Assembly (NCBI GenBank): GCA_963974055.1
Contig: CAXBCP010000009.1
Span: 1 to 64,000 of the forward strand
Reading direction: 5' to 3'
Length of the DNA: 64,000 bases
Source: CAXBCP01 sp963974055
GTDB taxonomy: Bacteria > Pseudomonadota > Alphaproteobacteria > MPNO01 > UBA830
Part shown: positions 45,223 to 52,484 of the stretch, one piece after another
How the letters are laid out: each line of letters opens with the position of its first letter
Numbering within the stretch: the first letter of the stretch is position 1
Position numbers and translations under genes: made by a program
The notes under the pieces: model-generated
Told to the model about the DNA's origin: nothing
Database searches by the model: none
The model's input: the letters and a program-made list of their open reading frames with translations, nothing else

Positions 45223-47511
45223 ATGCTTTTCGGAACGCTCTTCAAGCCCTGGGAATTTCTTCTCTTCGGTCTCGTGAGCGTATGCGCCTGCACGACCCTT
45301 GGCGGCGTTACCGCATGGATGGATATCGACGACGCCAAGAAAGCCTTCAACCGCGAAGTCGATACGATCCAGCACGAACTGGCGCAACGGTTCGGCAGCG
45401 CCGAAGCGGTGCTCACGTCGCTTACCGGCCTGCAACAGGCGAGCGACGACTTTAACAAGCACCAGTTCGGCGCATTATCCCGCGAACTGCTGACGGCCTA
45501 TCCCTATATTCGCACGATTTCGGAAATCGGCACCGTCTCCCGGGACGAGCGCCCGGCATTCGAAGAAACCATGCAGAATGACGGGTTCCTGAACTTTCGG
45601 ATTACCGAAGGCAGCATGGGCGGCACCCGGGTTCCGGCTGCAGACCGTGCTGTTACGATGCCGATCCGGCTGTTCGAGCCCCTCGATCCGGAATTCGCCG
45701 GCCTTATCGGTTTCGATATCCAGTCCGACCCCGCGCTCTCGGCGGCCGTGAAAGAGGCAATTACGACGGGCAAAGTTATCGCCTCGGATCCCGTCACGCT
45801 GCCGAATGTGCCGACCGGTTTTTTCGCGTTCAAGGCCTATTATCTCGGACACGTCGCTCCCACGACACCGGCCGAAAGAAAAGTTCAACTGAGCGGTATT
45901 GTTGCGCTGTATCTGCGCCCGGACCTTCTCTTCGACGCGCTGGTCAAGCCCGGGCAAAGAATGGGAATGCGCCTGCTGAGCCAGCCGGGGCCCCGGAATA
46001 ACGCACAGTTCCGGCCGCTCGCGGAGAAAACCAGAATTCTCCTCGACCGGCCAACCCCCAACCCGGAGGGAATTGCCGGAATCCTGAAACCGTTCGTCGC
46101 CCGCGCGCCGATCGAGCAACAGGGGCAGCTCTTCACCCTGGAGGTCACACATTATCCGAAGCTGAGCGCTATCAAGGTCGGTCCCGTCATACTTCTGATC
46201 CTGATTGCCGCTGCCGCCTGCACGCTCGGGTTTCTCGTGCTGCGCAAGCATCGTATCGGGTTGCTTCAACAGCGCGAAGCAGATGCTGTGCTTCGCGAAA
46301 GCCGCGAACAGTTCCGCGACTATGCCGAGGTCGCATCGGACTGGTACTGGTCGACCGACAAGGACCTCAAATTCGATTATGTCTCACAGCAGGTCACGGC
46401 GGCGACCGGCCTCCGGCCCGAAATCATGATCGGGCGGGACCAGGCCACGATGGCCGATAAAATCATCTCGTCCCCGCAAGATCGCGCCAAGATCGAAGCC
46501 CATCTCGACGACCTCGCCCATGCCCGGTCATTCCGGGATTTTATTCGCCACTACGTCGGCAAGGACGGCAAAAAACAGTGGTGGTCGATCAGCGGAAAGC
46601 CGGTTTTCGATCACACGGGCACGTTCAAGGGATATCGGGGTACCGGCAGGAACATCACTGCCGCCATCGAAGCGCGCGAGGACCTGTTGCGTTCGAAAGA
46701 AGAAGCCGAACTCGCCAACCGGGCGAAGTCCGAATTCATCGCAAATATGAGCCACGAATTACGGACCCCGCTGAATGCGATTATCGGTTTTTCCGGTCTG
46801 TTGCAGCAGGAACCGTTCGGCCAGCTGGGGCACGAGAAATATCGCGAATATTCAACGGACATCCGGGAATCGGGCGAACACCTCCTGTCGCTTATCAACG
46901 ACATCCTCGATCTCGCAAAAGTGGAGTCCGGCAACGCCGATCTCTACGAAGAAGACGTCGATTTCGCCAAGCTCGTCCGGTCCATCGAAGTGATCATGCA
47001 GCACCATATCGCCGAACGCGATATCGATTGCGCGATAATTATCCCCGAAGACCTGCCCCTGATCCGTCTGGACGAGCGCAAGGTTAAACAGGTTCTGATG
47101 AACGTGATGAGCAACGCCATCAAATTCTCGGCTGCGGGCGGCAAGGTAACTGTCGAGGCATCGATCGCCCCGGATAAACAGTTCGTCTTCCAGGTCCGGG
47201 ACACAGGTATCGGCATGTCCGAAGAAAACATCCCGATGGCCTTTGCCAAATTTCGGCAGATCGACAGCGCCCTGAACCGGGAATACGAAGGTACCGGACT
47301 TGGCCTGCCCCTGGCGCGCGGCCTGACCGAACTGCATGGCGGAACGATAGAGATCGAAAGCAAGCTCGGACACGGTACCGCCGTCACCATCCGCTTGCCG
47401 GCCTCCCGCGTCATCAGCGCGACGGTCGATGAGGCGCCCGAAGAAGAAGCCTCCGGAACCGTTTCTCAACCGGTCAGCCCGGCCCTCGGAAATATCATGA
47501 TTGCCGTTTGA
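45223..47511 (+). CDS. Membrane histidine kinase with CHASE-type sensor and PAS domain
   Basis: A 762-residue sensor kinase. Domain order: N-terminal helix (WEFLLFGLVSVCACTTLGG), periplasmic CHASE-like sensor of about 270 residues, second helix (GPVILLILIAAAACTLGFLVL), PAS domain (WYWSTDKDLKFDYVS), HisKA with His511 in NMSHELRTPLNAIIG, and HATPase_c with N box NVMSNAIKFS, G1 DTGIGMSE and G2 GTGLGLPLARGL. The C-terminal 40 residues are acidic and unstructured; there is no receiver domain, and no response-regulator gene adjoins. It follows the binding protein by 13 bases. ATG 45223 was chosen since the longer frame runs back into that gene. Confidence 0.9.
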   Translation: MLFGTLFKPWEFLLFGLVSVCACTTLGGVTAWMDIDDAKKAFNREVDTIQHELAQRFGSAEAVLTSLTGLQQASDDFNKHQFGALSRELLTAYPYIRTISEIGTVSRDERPAFEETMQNDGFLNFRITEGSMGGTRVPAADRAVTMPIRLFEPLDPEFAGLIGFDIQSDPALSAAVKEAITTGKVIASDPVTLPNVPTGFFAFKAYYLGHVAPTTPAERKVQLSGIVALYLRPDLLFDALVKPGQRMGMRLLSQPGPRNNAQFRPLAEKTRILLDRPTPNPEGIAGILKPFVARAPIEQQGQLFTLEVTHYPKLSAIKVGPVILLILIAAAACTLGFLVLRKHRIGLLQQREADAVLRESREQFRDYAEVASDWYWSTDKDLKFDYVSQQVTAATGLRPEIMIGRDQATMADKIISSPQDRAKIEAHLDDLAHARSFRDFIRHYVGKDGKKQWWSISGKPVFDHTGTFKGYRGTGRNITAAIEAREDLLRSKEEAELANRAKSEFIANMSHELRTPLNAIIGFSGLLQQEPFGQLGHEKYREYSTDIRESGEHLLSLINDILDLAKVESGNADLYEEDVDFAKLVRSIEVIMQHHIAERDIDCAIIIPEDLPLIRLDERKVKQVLMNVMSNAIKFSAAGGKVTVEASIAPDKQFVFQVRDTGIGMSEENIPMAFAKFRQIDSALNREYEGTGLGLPLARGLTELHGGTIEIESKLGHGTAVTIRLPASRVISATVDEAPEEEASGTVSQPVSPALGNIMIAV

Positions 47512-47550
47512 CCGGCGACAGTCGCGGATACCTCCCCTCGGTGCACGCTT

Positions 47551-48279
47551 TCAGTACTTGAATAATAGTGCCGCGCCGCTCACCAGCAGCAGCCCGCTTA
47601 TCAGGCGGGTAAACACACTGGGCGACAGCGTCGAATGCACCCTGCCGCCGAGAAACAGCGCAATCGCGACGATCGGCAACGCGCATGCGATATAGATCAG
47701 GGCGGTGCGGTCGAAAAAGCCGAACATCGCGTATCCGCCCAGCCGGATTCCGCCATCGATGAGAAAATTGGCGGCAAACGTTGCTCGCAGCGCGCTTTTG
47801 TCGAGCCCCCGCAAACCGAGATAGATAATATAAAAAGGCCCGCCGGCACCGAACACCGTGCCGATCAGCCCGCCGAGCGCGCCCCCCGGCACGGCAAACA
47901 GCCGCGATCCCCGCAATTCGGGAAGCGGCAGGAGCTGGTAGATTGCGTAGACCATGATGAATACGCCGAGCGCCTGCGCCAAGGTCGCCGAATTCAGCGA
48001 TTGCAGCAGCGACAGGCCGACCCCCACCCCGACCAGCGTAAACGGGATCAACGGCAGCTGTTCCCGCCACGCGATCAGCTTGCGGTTACGCAGACCCTGG
48101 CTCGCCGAGCCGACATAATCGAGCAGGACAATAATCGGCACGACCACCTGAACCGGAAAGAACAGCGCCAGCAGCGGCACCGATATCAGGCCCGAACCGA
48201 ACCCCGCGATCCCGCGGACGACATAGGCGACAAAAAGGACAACAGCGGCGAATGCCGCGACGGAGAGGTCGATCTGCAA
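47551..48279 (-). CDS. Sulfite exporter TauE/SafE family permease
   Basis: A 242-residue integral membrane protein with about eight helices. The TauE/SafE pattern is clear in VVRGIAGFGSGLISVPLLAL, VPIIVLLDYVGSASQG and PGGALGGLIGTVFGAGGPF, the last two typical of half-repeats. Family members export sulfite, sulfoacetate or related organosulfur anions. The reading frame begins with TTG at 48279 and no ATG lies upstream before a stop; the N-terminus is short but complete. It is 105 bases downstream of a TauD-like dioxygenase on the same strand, which makes organosulfonate metabolism plausible. Confidence 0.88.
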   Translation of the reverse strand: MQIDLSVAAFAAVVLFVAYVVRGIAGFGSGLISVPLLALFFPVQVVVPIIVLLDYVGSASQGLRNRKLIAWREQLPLIPFTLVGVGVGLSLLQSLNSATLAQALGVFIMVYAIYQLLPLPELRGSRLFAVPGGALGGLIGTVFGAGGPFYIIYLGLRGLDKSALRATFAANFLIDGGIRLGGYAMFGFFDRTALIYIACALPIVAIALFLGGRVHSTLSPSVFTRLISGLLLVSGAALLFKY

Positions 48280-48384
48280 GATGTTTTCCGCTTCGGTCAG
48301 GCAGGGAACGTCATGCCGCCACCCTGAAGGTCAGACCGCGCCGCGGCAAGAGCCTGTTGTCCCGGGCGTGTCAGCGAATATTCG

Positions 48385-49461
48385 TCAGTCGGCCATCGCC
48401 GGCAGCTTTTCAGGAACCCCGTCAAGTGCGATGCCGCCTTCCTTGCGAAGCCAGTAGCGCAGCAGCAGGCGGCCGCCCTCGGTCTTGACGGACGGGTCGC
48501 GGAACCCGGTCCGGCCATGGGCGATCTGCATGTTCTGCGCGCAAATCATCTGGCCGGGCTGCAGCCGGAATTCGATCTGGTTTTGCGGCGATTCGACCGC
48601 CTCGCGCATGGCCTCCAGCGCCGCGAGCCCGGCGGCATCGATCTCGTCGTTCATCAGCCCATAGCCCTTGCGGATATAATCGTCGTAATACCGCGCCGAC
48701 AGGGTGTTTCCGTCCCGTGTAAAAACAGGCAGCCAGTTGGCGCGCTGCTCCGCCGGGTCGTGTTCCGCCTGCCGGTCCCACCAGAACGGCTCGTAAAGGC
48801 GCGCCAGATGCTCCGGGTGATTTTCCAGAAGATCGTTATGCGCAGACACAAGGCTTGAAATCAGGCTTGTCCCGCCTGCCTCCGCCTGGCGGATACAGGT
48901 CAGCGAAAAGAAATCGGGGGTCATCGCCAGGAAGGATCCGTCTGTGTGGACTTCCTGGCTCAGGTTGGTCACCGAACGGCGGACGCCGTATTCGAGCTTG
49001 GCGCCGGTATCCTTTACGTCATAGACCCGGTGGCCGTTCCATTTCTGCATGATCGGGGGCGCGATCATGGTATTGAGCAGCCACGTGACGGCGCGGTTCG
49101 CGGGATCGGTCCAGGTTTCAACGGGCATCCGGTCGAGCAGAACGAACCCAAGCCCGTCATTCAGGCGGGACCGCACGTCGGCCATCAGGTCCGTGGTTGC
49201 CGGCCAGTCGAAGCCGTCGGGATTCAGTTCGTCCAGCGGCTCGTCGTATTCCGCCAGCGCGCCTGCGATAATTTCGAATTCGCGCAACGCTTCGGCCGGG
49301 ATTTCAACCCGCCAGTCGGCCTCGGAAATGTGGGACGCGCGCCAGCCGCTTCCCATCTGCAGCGGTTTCTCGGGAACGCCCCGCTCCTGCCGGGCGTCGT
49401 CCTGTGCAAATTTCCCGCTGAAACCGGGAGCGAGCCGTTCCCGGGTATTTGAATCCGCCAT
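48385..49461 (-). CDS. TauD/TfdA family dioxygenase, gamma-butyrobetaine hydroxylase-like branch
   Basis: A 358-residue Fe(II)/2-oxoglutarate enzyme. The iron triad is His and Asp in EVHTDGSF and the distal His in MQIAHGRTGF, with the 2-oxoglutarate Arg in GRLLLRYWLR. The N-terminal part, about 90 residues longer than typical TauD, resembles the extended branch of the family. Substrate unknown; the linked TauE-like permease suggests a sulfonate, which is inference. I chose ATG 49461 with AGGTAG upstream; the frame extends to 49548 without similarity. The AT-rich 190 bases upstream (49462-49653) hold no gene and probably its promoter. Confidence 0.88.
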   Translation of the reverse strand: MADSNTRERLAPGFSGKFAQDDARQERGVPEKPLQMGSGWRASHISEADWRVEIPAEALREFEIIAGALAEYDEPLDELNPDGFDWPATTDLMADVRSRLNDGLGFVLLDRMPVETWTDPANRAVTWLLNTMIAPPIMQKWNGHRVYDVKDTGAKLEYGVRRSVTNLSQEVHTDGSFLAMTPDFFSLTCIRQAEAGGTSLISSLVSAHNDLLENHPEHLARLYEPFWWDRQAEHDPAEQRANWLPVFTRDGNTLSARYYDDYIRKGYGLMNDEIDAAGLAALEAMREAVESPQNQIEFRLQPGQMICAQNMQIAHGRTGFRDPSVKTEGGRLLLRYWLRKEGGIALDGVPEKLPAMAD

Positions 49462-49653
49462 TGAACTTCTACCTACTACCTGTCCTGACAATCGAAACGA
49501 CCGCCTCCGAGCGATCGCCTGAACGTCAGGCTGATCAATCCTTCGCATTGTGACAACGATTTAAGACAATTTTTATATATTATTTTGTATCGAGTTAACA
49601 TTAACAGGCCGGAGTTAACCGTTTTTTTACATGCGGCACGTGGCATGGCCGTA

Positions 49654-51891
49654 TCATCGCGCCTGTTCGATGCTCCAGAGGGTCTCTCGCGGCGGCGCAA
49701 ACCCGGACGAAATCTGGACCTCTATTCGAACCTGCCGGTCTCGCCGGCGCGGTATTCCGAGCCGAATGGTCGACGAACCGGCACGCCACTGGGCCGTGCG
49801 GATGAAGGACCCGTTATTCACGTCGGCCGCCAGCGTAGATTTTATCTGTCCGAGGGAAAAAGTCGTGTCGGGGTTGCCGTAGCGGCTTATCAATATCTCG
49901 CGGATACGCGAGAACAACCGTGAATTCGCCGCGACATCGGTTGTGTCGTCAAAATCGACAATAAGGGCGGTCCGCTTCACCCGGCCGCTTTCGGATTCGA
50001 CCGCGATCCGCTGACGTTGGCTGATCGACGGCAGATTGCGGGTTTCGAAAACGATCAGGCCCGGTCTCTCTATCCCGCCGACGATCCGGTACCTGCCGAA
50101 CGCGGCGGTCGCGTCGGAAAGCAGCAATCCGGGGGGCGCGTCCGTTAACCGGAAATCGGACGGCTCGCCGGTACCCAGCGGGGCCTGCCGGTCCTGTCCG
50201 CGATCGGCGACCTGCGCCGGACGGGCAAAGTTCACCCGCCAGAACACGCCGAATTTGTAGGAAACCGTCCCGAAAGTACGGTCCGGCAATCGTTCCTGGT
50301 AGGCCATTTCCGCACCGAAAACATGTGCGCCGACGGTATACTGGTATGTCGCGCTGAGATCGTGACTGTCGACTCCTTCGCCCGACGGGTTCTGGGCAAG
50401 GAAGGCGTAGTTCAGACCGACCGTATGAGGACCGCCTGCGACGTTCAGTGCGACGGACGGGCCGGCGTCGATCGACTGGATCGAGCCGCCGTTTCGCCGC
50501 AGGACGAGCCCGGGCGTAACCGAGCCGTCCAATCCGTAAAGGCTTATACGACGGTCGCCGCTGACCGTCAGTTCGCGCGTAATCGCCCGGCCGCCGCTCG
50601 TCCGGTCCAGGGACTCCTGAAAGCGCAGGCCGATATTTCCCGTCCACATTCTGTCTATCGGTGCGCTGCCGCTGGCGGATGCCGACCGGGTCAAAGTACG
50701 CGTGGTGCCGGGCGAATTCTCAACCTTCTGAACCGTCGTATCCAGCCGCACAGACGCCCCCGGAACAACGCTCTGGAACATCGGGCCGCTGACCGTCAGC
50801 CCGCCAAGCGTCGTCTCCAACGCGGTCGTTGCTTCCAGATTGCTGGTCAGTTGTTCGAGGCGTCCATTCACGAGAATTCCGTCTTCGAGACGATACCCGC
50901 CACGAAGCTCGGTCAGTTGCTGGTTGGGTGTAATCGCCGCGCCGTTCGGCTGGTAGTCGCGGCCGTAGCGCTCGTAGCGCAGGCTATAGGACAGCGGACG
51001 CTCGATTGTCCGGCCGTCGAACAGAAAGAACAGCCCCTTGTCCTGCCGGTTGTAACGCGACGCGGTCCCAAGATCGACGTCTCCCCCGAGAACGCCGAGC
51101 TCGCCTTCGAGCGAAATCCGCTGACCGACCGCCTCGAAAGCTTTCTGGCCGGCAATACTGACGACGGTCTGATTGAGGTCGCGGTGAAACGAATTCTGCT
51201 CGCGCACGTTATTGACGAGACTGATCGAGTAGTTGCCGAACTGCGGGTCTTCGAGCAACCAAGAACCGCCGGAATACAGATCTTCTTTCAGGTCCACATC
51301 GCGATAGGTGGGACTGCTGAATCCGGACATGAACTGGACCGAATGGCGCGTCCCGCCCTTTGTTACATGCGGTTGCAGGTCGACCTGCGCGCCTTTCAGC
51401 GATCGCTGCAACGTACGCAGGGAGTAAAAACCGAAAAAATCGCCGGCTTCCGCACGGAACGGCGTTTCCGCGTCGCCTTTTTCCCAGACGAGGTTCAACC
51501 GCTCGAGCGTAAAATCCTCGTCTTCGCTGCGATAGGGAGAATAGTTCAGAACGCCGGCAACGCCGCCGCGAAACTCCTCATACGGCGACTCCCGGCGCGA
51601 AAAGCTCATTTCCGTGTCGTTGAAAGGCTGAAAGCCTTCATTCGGGTAAGGCGAAAGCGATTTATTCTGCCCGCGAACATTATAGGATTCCAGATGAAGC
51701 GAATTGCTGCCGCGGATATCCCAGCCGGAAAATGCGTCGGAATCGATCAACAGCGGCGGTCCCGCCTGGCCGAAGGCGGGACCGGCAATTCCGGCCGCGA
51801 CCAACGCGCCCAATATCGCCATGCTCCGGCCGGGCCTGTATCCGCCCCGACATCCGCACCGTCTGCCCGCGTATTGTCCCCCCATCTTCAC
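49654..51891 (-). CDS. Large exported protein, probable outer-membrane beta-barrel, unknown family
   Basis: A 745-residue protein with a basic n-region and signal peptide (SMAILGALVAAGIAGPAFGQ, cleavage near residue 41). The mature protein is rich in short strands with alternating hydrophobic residues, Gly and aromatic girdle-like positions (for example GDFFGFYSLRTLQRSLKG, LSYSLRYERYGRDY), which fit a large outer-membrane barrel; the GD..F..L..SL.G pattern recalls ushers. The last 150 residues form a separate region (LIVDFDDTTDVAANSRLFSR). I do not recognise a family. It begins with a GTG that overlaps the previous gene stop as GTGA; an ATG at 51822 (after GGAGC) is an alternative. Last gene of the cyclase operon; it may be the exporter or anchor of its partners (inference). 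Confidence 0.6.
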   Translation of the reverse strand: MKMGGQYAGRRCGCRGGYRPGRSMAILGALVAAGIAGPAFGQAGPPLLIDSDAFSGWDIRGSNSLHLESYNVRGQNKSLSPYPNEGFQPFNDTEMSFSRRESPYEEFRGGVAGVLNYSPYRSEDEDFTLERLNLVWEKGDAETPFRAEAGDFFGFYSLRTLQRSLKGAQVDLQPHVTKGGTRHSVQFMSGFSSPTYRDVDLKEDLYSGGSWLLEDPQFGNYSISLVNNVREQNSFHRDLNQTVVSIAGQKAFEAVGQRISLEGELGVLGGDVDLGTASRYNRQDKGLFFLFDGRTIERPLSYSLRYERYGRDYQPNGAAITPNQQLTELRGGYRLEDGILVNGRLEQLTSNLEATTALETTLGGLTVSGPMFQSVVPGASVRLDTTVQKVENSPGTTRTLTRSASASGSAPIDRMWTGNIGLRFQESLDRTSGGRAITRELTVSGDRRISLYGLDGSVTPGLVLRRNGGSIQSIDAGPSVALNVAGGPHTVGLNYAFLAQNPSGEGVDSHDLSATYQYTVGAHVFGAEMAYQERLPDRTFGTVSYKFGVFWRVNFARPAQVADRGQDRQAPLGTGEPSDFRLTDAPPGLLLSDATAAFGRYRIVGGIERPGLIVFETRNLPSISQRQRIAVESESGRVKRTALIVDFDDTTDVAANSRLFSRIREILISRYGNPDTTFSLGQIKSTLAADVNNGSFIRTAQWRAGSSTIRLGIPRRRDRQVRIEVQISSGFAPPRETLWSIEQAR

Positions 51892-52484
51892 CGGACCTGC
51901 CGTCTCGCCATTGGCTGACGGACCCGCAGCAGGTAATCGGCCGATCCTTCAAGCCGTTGATAGCCCAGCTTCGGGTCATTGTAGACAAGCTGTGTGCGGG
52001 CAGTGGCGTTGACCATTGAAACCAGCGTTCCCGGCGCGCCCGGTGCGCCCGGCACGACATGCTGACGCAAGGTGTTTACGGCTTCCAGCGCGAGCAGGTT
52101 GAGCTTTACGTCCCGGGGCAGATTGATATTCATTGAATCGAGCAGACGGGACTTGTCCTGGAAGCGGCTTGCAAGCATCGGGCCGAGTTTTGCGGGATTC
52201 GCGCCATAGGCGGCAAATATCTTCCGAAGCCCCTCTTCGACCATCGAGCGGTTCACAGGCCTGAACGACGAAACCGACACCGCGCCCGGCGGTGCCGCCT
52301 CCGGCGTGCGAATTTGGATCCGACTGCGAAATTCCGCGCCGGATACATCGGTCGATGCGATGAACGGGACAGCGACCACGGACAGCACACATAACGCCGC
52401 CGGCACAAACCGGCCGCACCCCGATGCGCCCCATCGGCGGAACATGCCCGGATGCCCGGTGCGTCTAGCGGAAAATCTTGCCAT
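51888..52484 (-). CDS. Small exported protein of the cyclase operon, unknown family
   Basis: A 198-residue protein with a basic N-terminus and one hydrophobic segment that acts as signal or anchor (VPAALCVLSVVAVPFIA, about residues 25-41). The exported part contains an acidic helix (SMVEEGLRKIFAAYGANPAKLG), a stretch DVKLNLLALEAVNTLRQHV and a PGAPGAPG turn. I recognise no family. The start ATG 52484 has GGGGGAGGA seven bases upstream and lies inside the 3' end of the cyclase-like gene (20-base overlap); its stop overlaps the barrel gene start. Tight coupling on both sides argues for one complex. Confidence 0.65.
   Translation of the reverse strand: MARFSARRTGHPGMFRRWGASGCGRFVPAALCVLSVVAVPFIASTDVSGAEFRSRIQIRTPEAAPPGAVSVSSFRPVNRSMVEEGLRKIFAAYGANPAKLGPMLASRFQDKSRLLDSMNINLPRDVKLNLLALEAVNTLRQHVVPGAPGAPGTLVSMVNATARTQLVYNDPKLGYQRLEGSADYLLRVRQPMARRQVR

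Noticed and set aside
50323..51918. 531-codon open frame on the plus strand
   Set aside because: Antisense to the exported barrel gene, which has a signal peptide and coupled start; the plus-strand product has no recognisable domain.
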